Source of the DNA: Rhizophagus clarus
Lineage: Eukaryota > Glomeromycota > Glomeromycetes > Glomerales > Glomeraceae
Direction: 5' to 3'
NCBI GenBank assembly: GCA_015698045.1
Contig: BLAL01000034.1
Coordinates: forward strand, 1,887,824-1,951,823
DNA length: 64,000 nt
Position 1 is the stretch's first letter; each line of letters starts with the position of its first letter. A program made the translations under genes and the position numbers. Below are positions 37,776-49,665 of the stretch, in pieces. The notes below the pieces were generated by a model. That model was not told the DNA's origin. It saw only the letters and a program-made list of their open reading frames with translations, and ran no database searches.

Positions 37776-39190
37776 CTACCGATTCTTTTTTGATATAGCA
37801 TTTCTTCAAAATCTATCACAAGTGTTCCAGCACTCCAGAACTATATGCAAAATTACTTGAAAAAAAAATGAAAAAAAAGGAGCTAGTTGTATTATTTCTT
37901 TTTCAATAATAAGATCAAATGTACATGCATTAAGACGATTACCATGATACTGTGAATCTAGTTTATAAGCAATAATTACAACTGGATTGTATAAAAAATT
38001 TTGCCAACGATTTGAACCAAATTCTTCAATTGTATTACGAACTATTACAGATAAATCAGTATTACTTTGGACATACGCTTTAAGTTATTGATATTCAATA
38101 TAAGCAGTTGAAAGTAACGTCTCATCACCTTCCAACTTTTTAATACAAATAGCAAATTAACCTAAAAAGTTTCGAAATTTTTCCATTATCAAGATTAAGA
38201 TGATCCTCAGCAATAGTAGATCGAAGAGCTGATTTTATATAAAATAAATGATCAATACATGAATATGATGATGCCCATCATGTTTCACATGGTAAAATTA
38301 GTGCAATTTCCTTTTCATATTTTCTTTTTGTAAGCGTCAAAGTGTAGCAAGTGCTACTTGATGATTACGAAAGTAATTTGATAATTTTTTTGCTTTTTCT
38401 AAAATATCCTTTGTCCAATCAATATTAAAAATATCTTTCATCCATAAATAAATTCCATGTGCCCAACAACCAAGAAAAATCTTTTTTGGATATTTTTGTT
38501 TTAACATTTTCCAAGCAGCTTTCATGTTTGGTGTATTATCCGTAATAATAGCAAAGAATTTATTAATACCAGCTTCTTCCATAGTAGCTTTAAGTCCTTT
38601 TGCTATATTTTCAGCAGTGTGACATTCTTCTTTAAAAGCTGTTACTTTAAAGAATATAGGTTTTGGTACTGAAATCATATAATTTATAATAGAAGTCCTC
38701 TGAACATTTGACCATCCATCACTTATCAAGCAATATGTAGGACTTTCAGACAATGTTAATCTAACAATTGATTGCAAATGCTTGAATTCTTGATTTAAAA
38801 GAGCATTTGAAAGAGAACTGCGTGAAGGAATTTTAAATAAAGAGCATGCTTTTTTTAAAAATAAAATAAAATCTTCATTTTCAATTACATTAAATGAAAT
38901 ACCTGCTGAATAGAAGGCACGTGTAAAAAGACTCTCTAAAATAATTTGATCCCTAGAAGTAAAAGTATCATATTTATATTCATCAATTGTTTGTTGCTTT
39001 CTATGTTTAGTACCTTGAAGTTTTGAAGTATCAGAAGTACTAGTTTCTTTACATTATTCAATATGTTCTTTAAGATGAGAAGCATTTTTAGACCATATAT
39101 ACCAGAATAGATTTTACATTTATATTTTCTTTTCTGTTGAAATCAGTAGTAACTTCAAATTTGGACCAAAAGTTTCCTTTTGTCTTTAGC
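37776..39190 (-). pseudogene. Decayed hAT-type transposase
   Basis: A 146-codon open piece at 38337-38777 has the hAT/DUF659 pattern: CLISDGWSNVQRTSIINYMI, then FAIITDNTPNMKAAWKML and GCWAHGIYLWMKDIF. The catalytic-region Asp residues are visible. Upstream (to about 39120) the frame continues to a BED-like start (WSKNASHLKEHIE) but is cut by a TAA. Downstream it shifts frame and has a TGA in the conserved E-T-R-W element, where CGA to TGA would explain the change. The end reaches at least 37870 (VVIIAYKLDSQYHGNRLN). No terminal inverted repeats or target duplication could be fixed. It is dead and adjoins the truncated redox gene. Confidence 0.75.
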
Positions 39191-40341
39191 ATAATATTAA
39201 AGTAAAGAATGCGTTAAAAAAATTTCATACTTTTATAATCAATTTATTAGATCACATAATATTAATTTTGAATTATTCTAATATATTTTTTAAATGTGTT
39301 TGATGTAAATTACATGTAACTTACGTAACTTACATTGTAACTTATAGCCAAATTTTTTGATACTATAATTTACTAACCCCTAATCTCAGGCTATACCTAA
39401 GAAGTGACTAAAGCCCCTCAATATATCCCTTTCATAAAGAAATCATACCTTATTTTCTATTCAGTTAGCCTTCTAGTACCTTTATGATATGCCTTTAACA
39501 ATACCATAAAAAATACCATATCCCCTGATTTAACCTCCTATATATACTTCTCAGACTATTCTCAGACTAAAAAACATATCAAATTACTATTAAAATCACA
39601 AAATAAAGTTAAAAACATACATAAAAATAATATGGTCTAATAGTTTAAAGATAATTTTTCAAAAATATTATCCAACTTCAAACACCATATATATTTATAC
39701 CTATATATAATACTTTAAAAATAAAAACTTTTTGGAAAAAATTCTCAGAATTCAGATCAGATCCACTCCAAACCTCAAAAGTATCAATTTTACATTTTTA
39801 AAGCTTTCAGAATACCAATTTTACTATTAATCCTGGTCCAAAGATGATCCTAATTTGGTTTAAGAGAAATATCCACTCTTTAGACCAAAATATTGGGGTA
39901 TATATAGCATCACTCTTGATCTGAACTTCTATATATACTCCTCATATGATCATTAGTCCTCATACCAGATGCCAGTATTATCAACCTGTTTGTACTAGAT
40001 GTCTGTTTCTTAATAATATATAAATACCATACCTAAAAAAAAATCTTTCAAGCTAAATGATCAATACTTTATATTATTAAAAAAGTTGTTTTAGTATTTT
40101 AAGCTTTTTTATTAACTCATCTAAAGGAAGATTTATCCCCATAATTTAACTTCATCTTGATTTATAGATGAAATTTCACAAATGAATTTTTTTCTAAGAT
40201 CTTCCTTATCACATCTAAAAAGCATTCTAAATCTTTCTAATTTTTAATAGAATTCTCTTACCAATTCATTATCTTGTTTTAGCTCTTCTGTTTTATATTT
40301 CTATATTTTGGTAGAAAGTGTTGTAGACTTATAATAGACTT
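39191..40341. other. AT-rich stretch without genes
   Basis: No open frame, known repeat or RNA gene is supported. Short words such as ATACCAT and ATATATACTTCTCAGACT recur, hinting at an old degraded repeat. Confidence 0.4.
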
Positions 40342-40770
40342 ATGTTGGCCAAGCCAAAAAGAGGTCTATTTACTATCAAATTTAAACATACTATACAAAG
40401 ATGTGCCGATATAAATAGTTTGCATAAAAGTATATATAAGCTAATCAAAATATTTAGATGTATTTCACAAGACAATGAACTTACTTTTACCTTTACTTGA
40501 GACTATGAAGAATGTATACAAACAGTTAAATCAAAAGATTTTGAATCGATTAAAATTTGGCTACTCAAACAGGTTAATAAGTTGGATAAAGATGTAGAAG
40601 AAAAAGCTTTATATCAATTATTATTTGATTTATATACAGAAGAGGTAATAAATGAACACTTTGCTATATTTTATAATATATATTATGATAAAGTGGATAA
40701 TCTCTTAAACAAAAACTTTGTTTCTCGTGCATTAAAAGTACTTGGCTTAGTAACATATATATTTTCTTAA
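40342..40770 (+). pseudogene. Unidentified relic frame with one internal TGA
   Basis: A frame starting at ATG 40342 runs 142 sense codons to a TAA at 40768-40770, broken only by TGA at 40498-40500. The translation (RCADINSLHKSIYKLIKIF before the stop, ECIQTVKSKDFESIKIWLL after it) looks protein-like and lies among dead transposons. No family recognised. It could be part of a transposon or of a repeated host gene. Confidence 0.35.
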
Positions 40771-41305
40771 TCAAGAATTAGTAGTACTCTACCAAATATA
40801 AATAGTTCAAAGCAGTGATCACCAGCTTGGAAGAATTTGCTAGGCCACAAATTTCTACACAATGATATAATAGCCAATAATCAGACAGGATTTGTATAAC
40901 AGCTGTTAAGACACTAAAACATACTAATATTCACATATATCAAAAGAAAATATTAGGTAATCTTTATTCTTTATTTTTTTCTCAAACAATTATAAGAAAA
41001 TGTGTAAGAAAGTTTACACATAACACAGGACTTTCCTTATCCTTAAACTGTAAAAAAAATCTTAAAATGATTATCTGAATATGCCTGTGATCTTTATAGA
41101 GATTTTTGAAAAGATGAATTTGTCCACAAATAATTTAAGAGATAAGTAAATAGTGATAATAAAAGTATATACTGTGAAAGGCTAGTAGATTTATAATTCT
41201 GAAATCTTCACTAAAGATGTTAGCCGTAATTGATTAGACGATGCCATAATATTACAACATACGGCATTACAGTTATGACACTTTTCGTAATACTGTAATT
41301 AGGCT
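40771..41305. other. Non-coding, AT-rich
   Basis: No gene seen. The last 80 bases (from about 41221) already contain GTAATGCC/GGCATTAC words that belong to the following inverted-repeat element. Confidence 0.4.
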
Positions 41306-42044
41306 GTAATGCCATAATTGGGCTGTAATATCGTAATTAAGCTGTAATGGCTTAATGCTGCCTAAGGTTGCCTGACAAAAGTCATTTGGTCCAATGCCAA
41401 AAGTTAAAACTCCCTACATAGTATCGTGACATAATTTTGGTATATATAGTATTAGTGTGATAATATTTTTTAATTTGTATTAATAAAAAAAAATATTAAA
41501 AATGTTTAATATTTTTTTAATTCGTATTAGAAATAATAAAATAGTTAATTAACATTTTTTTAAATACATATTAATAAAAAAAGCTGTGATTTTATTAATA
41601 AAGAAAGCCACAATTTTATAAATAAACAATTTTATTAATAAAAAAAGCTGCGATTTTTGTTAATAAATGATTTTATTAATAAAAATATGCCATGATTTTA
41701 TTAATAAAAAATAAGTCGCGAATTTATTAACAAATAATCTGCGATTTTATTAATAAAAAATAAGCCGCGACTTTATTAATGAAAAATAAGTCGTGATTTT
41801 ATTAATGAAAAAAGCCGTGATTTTATTAATAAAAAAAGCCGCGATTTTGTTAATAAAAATAATTTGTTAATAAAAAAAGAGCTGCAATTTTGTTAATAAA
41901 AAACAATCTGCAATTTTATTAATAAAAAAGCCATAATTTTATTAATAAAAAAAGCTGCGATTTTATTAATGATCTCATATAAAATAAGCCAATCATAATT
42001 ACGGCATAATTACAACATTACAGCACAATTATGGCATTATAACT
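41306..42044. mobile_element. Foldback/MITE-like element with internal tandem array
   Basis: Two arms of about 50 bp face each other: 41306-41358 and 41992-42044, sharing GCCATAATTG-GCTGTAAT and its complement. Between them lies an array (about 41575-41975) of roughly 27-30-bp units made of TTTTATTAATAAAAAA plus a short GC-bearing core AGCCGCGAT. There is no open frame, so any movement would need enzymes in trans. No clear target duplication was found, so the superfamily is open. Confidence 0.55.
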
Positions 42045-42664
42045 TTTGCACTCTGAAGAAACTAGGTTGCAACCTATTACTTACAATACTGTGTCTTATA
42101 ATTACAGTTACGGGTAATATCTTTAATCTTCACTCTCATATAGAGACAGGATCCTGAACAATATATAAATATATTAGATTGTAGTTTGCTTAATGATCAT
42201 ATAAAAAAAACCCTATATAAGACTTTTATTTGCTTATTTTAATATAAAATTTTTAGTTGATTAAATATTTAAATGCGTAGTTGAACTTATTTTTATTTTA
42301 GCTCAGTAATTATATTTGCGTAGCAAAACCCCTTTGTATAATAAAGATTTTCATATATATATATAGAAAATTTTAATTTTACATGTATATCAAAAAAAAA
42401 TTTTTACAAAAATTTTTTTAAACTGATACTTCTTTTCTATTATTTTACATATATTAATTTTATAAACACAATATTGTATTTAATATTTATAAAAAAAATC
42501 ATGTTTTTATAATAATATTCTTATATTCTTATTTTTTATTTACTAATTTTACTCATATATAAAATGAATTTTGGACAAATGAAATTACCTTTTTATGTTT
42601 AAGTAAGTTATTCAGTAAGGTAAAAAGTATTTGTATTTCAATTTTTATGATTCTAAGTATAATA
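42045..42664. other. AT-rich non-coding
   Basis: Nothing supportable: long A/T tracts, no open frame, no clear repeat. Confidence 0.4.
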
Positions 42665-42689
42665 GAACCCCAAACAATATATATAAAGC

Positions 42690-42835
42690 TCTGAACGAGT
42701 TAAGTCGAAATCATACTTGACTCGAAAAAACTGAGTCAAGTCGAGTCAAGTCAAAATTATAAAATTTGTAGACTTGACCTGACTTGACTCAGAAAAAAAT
42801 CAATTCAGATTGACTCGATTTAACTTGATTCTACT
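42690..42835. repeat. Perfect-looking hairpin of GAGTCAAGTC words
   Basis: Arms 42731-42752 and 42771-42792 match at 20 of 22 positions when one is reversed and complemented, around an 18-bp loop. Weaker pairing (CGAGTTAAGTCGA-type words) continues outside. It could be a tiny foldback element or a structured transcript. No coding potential. Confidence 0.6.
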
Positions 42836-42859
42836 CTAGAATTTAACAGACAGTTGATT

Positions 42860-43735
42860 AAAAAAACACATCAAAACTTTTTTTTAATAACTTAATGTTT
42901 TCATAATTTTTTTTACCAGTATTAATAAAAAACGTGAATAAAAAAATATTTTGTTGATAAAAATATTAGTTTTTTTCTTAATAATTAATAAATAAAACGG
43001 ATTAATAAAAAATGTTGTAAAACATTTTTTTTAAACAACTTAACAAAAAAAAATTTTCGCAACGGTTTTTAATTATATTAATAAGAAACATTGCAAAAAC
43101 TTTTTTTTTAACTATTTAACAAAACAAGAGTTTTCGCAACATTTTTTAATTGTATTGATAAAAAAAGTTGCAAAACATTATTTTTTTAGCAATTTAACTT
43201 ATGAAAAAATGTTTTTGCAATGTTTTTTGACGATGTAAACAAAAATGTTGCGAAATGTTTTTTATATATGAATTAACAAAAAAAAATGTTTTTCGCAACA
43301 TTTTTTAATTGGACTAATAAAAAACATTGCTTAATGTTTTTTTTTAATAATTTATAACAAGAAAAAACGTTTTCACAATATTTTTGAATTATATTAATAA
43401 AAAACGGTATAAACCATTTTTTACACATGAAATACGAATAAAAAATGTTTTTTTTGACATTTTTAATTGGATTAATAAAAAACATTGTGAACGTTTTTTT
43501 AGCAATTTAACTTGCGAAAAACGTTTTTGCAACATTTTTTAATGATGTTAACAAAAACATTGCAAAACATTTTTTACATATAAATTAACAAAAAAAAATA
43601 TTATTCGTAATATTTTTTAATTGTGTTGATAAAAAAATGTTGCGAACCATTTTTTACATATGAAATAATGAATGAAAAATATTTTTCTCAACATTTTTTA
43701 ATTGGATTAATAAAAAAAATGTCATCAGGAAATTT
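42860..43735. repeat. Degenerate tandem array of ACATTGCAAAACATT-type palindromic units
   Basis: About a dozen imperfect units of 60-70 bp alternate AAAAAACATTGC with GCAACATTTTTTAAT and a spacer such as TTGGATTAATA. Units are partly self-complementary. The same design, less decayed and richer in CG, fills the MITE at 46437-47342, so the two arrays are probably related. Confidence 0.6.
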
Positions 43736-43860
43736 TTTTAGAAGATATATATCGATATTTATCACTTTATCTCAAATTATCCTATTTTATCATATTAAAT
43801 AAATCGATAGATATCAAATTTGGATAGTTATTGGTAAATATCTGGTAATATAAAATAATA

Positions 43861-44220
43861 TTTAATGTTAATGATATTTATTGATAATAATCTGAAAGAT
43901 AAATAACAATATTTAATGTTAATGATATTTATTGATAATAATCTGAAAGATAAATAATGATATTTAATGTTAATGATATTTATTGATAATAATCTGTAAG
44001 ATAAATAATAATATTTAATGTTAATGATATTTATCAGTAATAATCTGTAAGATAAATAATGATATTTAATGTTAATGATATTTATCGGTAATAATCTGTA
44101 AAATAAATAATGATATTTAATATTAATAATATTTATCGGTAATAATCTATAAGATAAATAATGATATTTAATGTTAATAATATTTATCAGTAATAATCTG
44201 AAAGATAAATAACAACAATT
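43861..44220. repeat. 51-bp tandem repeat, about seven copies
   Basis: The phrase TTTAATGTTAATGATATTTA recurs with a period of exactly 51 bp (43861, 43912, 43963, 44014 and onward), with units diverging slightly toward the right. Simple AT satellite, no frame. It lies just inside a candidate inverted-repeat arm at 43727-43760. Confidence 0.75.
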
Positions 44221-46436
44221 ATCTTAATGATTTATAACAAATTTTTAAATGTTAAAAAGTTTTATTAATTGATACCATTGTATAACCATTTATTTTTTTT
44301 TATAATTATATTAAGCCTTACTACTGAAGACTCTCTCTTTTTGTCACTATAAACAGGCGGAGGGAACAGCAATGGCTTTTCTCCTATAGGCACTAATGGG
44401 TTTCTACCTGCATATAGAGGAAGGCAGGTTCATAAGGTTAAACGTTATGCATATTGTGTATTGTACTGTACATGTGTATATTCGTGCACACGTACTCTAA
44501 TATAATTAAATTTTTACCAGTAATTAATTTTATATACGGTAAGGCGATACAGAATTAAATAATTGGTTCTCATATCAAATATGTATTGATTTGACCTGAC
44601 TGCACAGATTTTTATTTTTTATAATAAAAAATTTTTAACCAATAAAATCCTACAATTGGGCTACCTGACCAAAACTTACTAAAAATATCACAATTTATAT
44701 ATATTAAGTTAATATGGATTTTATTATTATAAACGGTTTATTAATATAGATAAATGTGATAATTTTGGCGTGAAAATTATTTGTATTAAAACTTATATAT
44801 GTAAAAATTGTTACGAAGAAAAATTGGTCACATTTTAAGATGATGGAAATTTTCTTTCTTTCTTTCTTTTTTTTTTAACTTCATGGCTATTTTCTAAATT
44901 GAATTTGTAAAGCAAAATGTATTGTGTACTATTTAAACTTAACGATCGTCAACTTTCCTTTTTAACTGCGCCTCTAACAAAATTAAAAGCAAAATTACAT
45001 ATGCATATTAATATAAAAATGCGTTAAAAAAATACGTTTTCTTCAAATCTTTATTAACTCCTTCTATTTGAACATGCCGTTAGTAAATATCCGCATCTCT
45101 AAAGAGTCAAGAATAATCTATGGATGGTACATCCATCCCATCCCATACGAAATGTCTATAAAAGATTTTTTTATAAAACTCGTCAATAAAGAAATATCTT
45201 CTGAGTGCAATATTGCTATGACAAATTTTGAAGAAATAGAACGCGTTGAGTTAAGCAAGATATCAACCGCCATTGTAACTCAAGTTAGTCCTAACTGTAA
45301 CATAATAGAACTTACAAGAAGTGTAGGAGAAATACACATACACTATCGACTTAAAACTGATGATATAGTTTCTGCCTTGGTACTGCATAATAGCTTCACA
45401 ATAATGATGCAAAATGCGCAAAGATTTCAATTGTATTTACCAAAATTCTCACAATCAGAGAGGACAAACTGTAAGCTAGAATTGTGTAATGATCTTATTA
45501 ACTGGATTCAAAGACATGGTAAAGGATGATCCACTCAATCATATGCTGATGTGCAGGAAAAGGAATTTATTGTTAGTTTGACTGAAACAATTTGGTATAT
45601 TGATATGCGTAATCACAAGAAGCTTGAAAAACGTGGTTATCACATACCTAGGCTTTTCCTTGAATTTTTTGATCGTGCAAATCCAGAATCATACAAGCAA
45701 ACACGAAAACCCTTTGATGATAATGAATTAAACTTACATTGTCAAACTCTTGTTCCATACGCTACATCATCATGGATGTTAATGGCAAATTTTAACTGGC
45801 TCTATGATATATTTGATGATTTCATTATCATGATTTTGAATTATGTTGGATATCTGCAATGCCATCGTAATATTACTGCTGCTCATCATGCATTAGAATC
45901 AGCTATATGATCCATTGATCAAGCCACAACAATCAAAATCTACAAGCAGAATATTTGGGTTAACCTATTGATAGGATCAAATATTATCAACTCGAACAAT
46001 TGCTCATTAATTCACAGCCATAAAAACCAGTTGATATTAAAGAATATTTACCTAACAATCCTGTGTAAGTGTGAAGTAATAAATATATTTGAGTCTGTTG
46101 GGAAATTCTAATATAATAGTCTGCTTTATAGACAAAGGATGCGTTACATTTAAGGTTTACCTTATGCGTTTCCTTTCAAAATTGGAGAATATAGATTTAA
46201 TTCTGGAAATAATGCTTTTAATGCAATATCGATCTGAAAAATTAAAGAACAAGCTGATGAAGATAAGGTAGTGCAAGAAAACACACAGATTGTAACTGAA
46301 TTGCAAGCTGATGCACTACGTTTTCACACATGTGTAATAAGAAAAACCTATTTACAAACCTACGAACTGCTCCTCCCGAAAGCCAAACTATTATCGCTCT
46401 GAACAATATACCGAATGCTAACAGGTGACGTTTCTG

Positions 46437-47342
46437 TAGGGTTCTGATCGGTTCGGTTCAGTTCGGTTTTTGCAAAAACCGATACCGAACTGAATTAATC
46501 GGTATCGGTATTAATGATTACCGAAACCGATCGGTAATTACCAAAAACTGAACCGATTTACCGAACGAGTTTAGTAAAAAAACGTTTCGCAACGTTTAGC
46601 AAAAAAAAGTTGCGAAACGATTTTTTCTTATCAAATCATCCATAAAAAAACGTTTCGCAACGTTTTTTATTAAAGTGACAAAAAAAAACGTTGCGAGACG
46701 TTTTTTTTATATTAAATCGTTTTATAAAAACGTTTCACAACGTTTTTAAATAAAAAGGAAAATAACGTTGCGAAACGTTGTTTTCTATATTAAATTTCTG
46801 ATGTAAAAAACGTTTCGCAACGTTTTTTACAAGTTTCGCAAAAATAACGTTGTGAAACGTTATTTTTTTTATATCAAACGTTTATGTAAAAAACGTTTCG
46901 CAACGTTTTTTACAAGTTCCGCAAAAATAACGTTGCGAAACGTTATTTTTTTTATCAAATCGTTTATGTAAAAAACGTTTCGCAACGTTTTTTACAAGTT
47001 TCGCAAAAATAACGTTGCGAAACGTTATTTTTTATCAAATCGTTTATGTAAAAAACGTTTCGCAACATTTTTTACAAGTTCCGCAAAAATAACGTTGCGA
47101 AACGTTATTTTTTATATCAAATGTTTATGTAAAAAACGTTTCGCAACATTTTTTTTTAACTACATTATTTACGTTTTTCTTATAAAAAAAAACGTTTTTA
47201 TTATCAGTAAATCGGTTCGGTAAATCGCAAAACCGATACCGAAACCGAAAGTTTCGGTTCGATAAATCATAAAACCAAAACCGCTCCGATACCGAAACCG
47301 GTCGGTACGGTTCGGTAATTACTGAAACCGATCGGAGCCCTA
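46437..47342. mobile_element. hAT-type MITE inserted in the DDE gene, with 8-bp target duplication
   Basis: 906 bp. The ends read TAGGGTTCTGATCGGTTCGG on the left and, reversed, TAGGGCTCCGATCGGTTTCA on the right. The flanks carry CGTTTCTG at 46429-46436 and again at 47343-47350, an exact 8-bp target duplication. TAGGG ends plus 8 bp are typical of hAT elements. Inside each end is 130 bp rich in CGGT/ACCG words, and the centre (46570-47165) is an array of palindromes of the form AACGTTTCGCAACGTT. There is no open frame. Removing the element and one duplication keeps the reading frame of the host gene across the site, which confirms the edges. Confidence 0.85.
46570..47165. repeat. Palindromic AACGTTTCGCAACGTT array inside the MITE
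   Basis: About eight units of roughly 75-80 bp: AAAAAACGTTTCGCAACG, a short spacer, then ATAACGTTGCGAAACGTT and an AT spacer with ATCAAATCGTTTATGT. Each half is nearly the reverse complement of the other, so single strands would fold strongly. Little decay is seen at the CG dinucleotides, in contrast to the related array at 42860-43735. Confidence 0.75.
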
Positions 47343-49596
47343 CGTTTCTGTGGCTGAGACTGCCAATGAAGCAAAAGTTGATGAGTGGGTTAGATTTGTT
47401 TTAAAGCTTGATGATCTGAAAATTACCATTGATTTACGTGAACATAAGAATGGACGATCTAGCAAATATGATATTTTCTGGAAAATTGCAGCTCAGTTTC
47501 TTGAAGTAAAAGTAGCAGATGCTGTAACTGCTATTGACGAACATAAGCATGACATGATCGTACACCTTGTAACTGCGATCTCAGTGAATGATCTTTTACA
47601 CCAGATTGAACGTAAATGTCCACCTGGCACATTAATTTCTAGTATACAATAGTTGCGATTACAGTTTTAGCCTAAGAATCCAACCTGACTAAGTAGCTTG
47701 CAATTTACTGGTCATTTACCTTTGAAATTTATGATCTAAACCTGCCAACTATGAGCTGATCATCCAGATGTTTATTATGCATTAGCACTATTTTGTTACG
47801 AAAAGGAATTTGCTGTGAAATTTCAGAAGATCACAAATCTAATTTTCTTAGATGATAAGCATCGTTGTAAGGTTGGTAAACTTGGATTTCCTGTTGCCGC
47901 AGTAGAGAGAGGAAAGCAAGTGGTTGTTAATAAGAATGCTACTTTTGCGGTTGCTGATCACAATTTTACTAAAGCGGGGATTGTATCAAGTATAATAATG
48001 ATATGTAACATACCAGAATCTATCGATGGTGATTTCTATACAGGAAAAATGCGCATAAGGTTAAAAGATCTGATATTCCAGCCTTCTTCCCCTCTCTGAC
48101 ATACAACAGAACTTTATAACATTCTTCTTGATGAAAATCTTGTTAATAAGCCCGTTCTATGTCTATACACAGATGGTGAACCAGATCACCATTGCACATA
48201 TACCCATGTCCAACTATCATATATTTGTCTTTTTCTCACATTAGATCTTGATTATCTTGTTGCTGTTCGAACTCTACCACAGCATTCATGAAAGAACCCT
48301 ATTGAACATATTATATCAATTCTGAATTTGAGGCTACAAAGTGTTAGTTTGATGCGAAATAAGATGAATGATGAATCTGAAAATCTAATGAATAAATGTG
48401 GCACAATGAATGAAATCCACAAAATTGCTGAGAAAAATCCTAGGTTGAAGGAAGATTTAATTGCAAACCTTCAAGCCCTGATAGACTTAATTTCTGATGT
48501 ATTTAACCGCCAGTCTTTCAAAGATATTCCTTTTGAAACATATACAGCAGCATCAGAAATGGAGATAGAAAGATTCTGGGAAACAATTCAGTTTGTAAAT
48601 GAGAGTGTCACTCATGAAGACCGTATAGCTGAACAAATAAAACAGAGGGCACATATGCAAGAATTTATGGAGCATTGTTGTAAGGCAAGACATTACTTTT
48701 TTTCAATCAAGAAATGTGGTGAACCAACCTGTACCATTTGCCACCCTCTTTATTGTTCACCAGAGGATTCTGAACAGCTGCACTTTTTTCCAGATCCTGT
48801 ACCTAGCGAAGACCTGCATTACAAATCATTTGAAGAGCTATATGATATGCAAATAACAGAAGATCACAGACCTTCATTTAAAAGTGCTAAAGCAAAAAAG
48901 AAAGATAAGATGACGACTACAAAAGTAAAACATAGTATGCCATTTTGCCCTTCTGCTGTATGTGTAAAAAATGTTGGTGTTGTTGTAAATTGCGTCGAAT
49001 GTGAAAAACCATGCCTTCTATTTAGCGCAAAGAAGTTCTCTGTAAAGGAAAGGGAAATATTACAAGGGTTTCTAGACACAATCTTTTATATTTGCAGCAT
49101 ATCATTTTATAATACACGTGATTTGACAATAGCCGCACAAAAAAATCAACAAGATATACCTGAATTACCTGATGATATTGAAGAAAATATAGACAAGGAA
49201 GATAACTGTAATGAAAAAGAACAGCACCTAGATAGCGAAAATGAAGAATTTGATAAAAATATGGAGGATTCTATTTGTGATCTTTTTTCAAAAGTGTTTG
49301 TAAATGACTCATGGACTTGTGTATCGCAAGTTGAGAAACTATATTATTCAGCTGGGATCTATCCAGAACTTTGTATTGAATGTGAAAGCTTAAATGTTAA
49401 TGAAGTAGCAGACGACGAATTTTCATGTTGCAGCAGTTGTGGTAATAACACTGCTGTTTCAAAGAAACATTGAAAATGGAAACAGAGTGGTAAAGACAAT
49501 AGAAAGCGTATAAAGAATTAGTTAAATTGTTTCTTTGTATATATATTATTAGGCTGTTAAAATGTTAATAAATAACTTTATATACGTAGTTTATTA

Positions 49597-49665
49597 TATA
49601 TGCGTGGTTAATTATAAATGCGTGGTTGATTATAAATGCATGGTAATTATAAATGCGTGGTTTAT
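49597..49665 (+). repeat. Short tandem repeat ATAAATGCGTGGTTAATT
   Basis: Four units of 15-18 bp just 3' of the DDE gene. Units differ in the spacer between GCGTGGT and the next ATAAATG. No function inferred. Confidence 0.65.

Larger units (their letters stand above)
45073..49473 (+). pseudogene. Broken DDE-type transposase-like gene with Cys-rich C-terminus
   Basis: One long frame with several stops. Segments: 45073-45526, 45530-45907, a damaged stretch to 46436, then after an inserted MITE 47351-47649, 47815-48096 and 48103-49473. Likely catalytic Asp residues are at 47851 (DDKHRCKVGKLGFPVAAVER) and 48172 (TDGEPDHHCTYTHVQLS), and an acidic candidate at 48304 (NPIEHII), spaced like a DDE nuclease. 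I recall similar repeated proteins in animals and glomeromycete fungi but cannot name the superfamily. The last 380 codons (48328-49473) are fully open: a helical part, CTICHPLYCSPED, FCPSAVCVKN with CVECEKPCLLFSAKKFS, an acidic stretch, and a final CIECESL with FSCCSSCGNN, suggesting zinc modules. The TGA at 45527-45529, 45908-45910 and 48289-48291 fits CGA or TGG decay. Confidence 0.65.

Noticed and set aside
43273-43485. 70-codon minus-strand frame in the ATTGC array
   Set aside because: Product of the repeat units; residues repeat with the DNA period.
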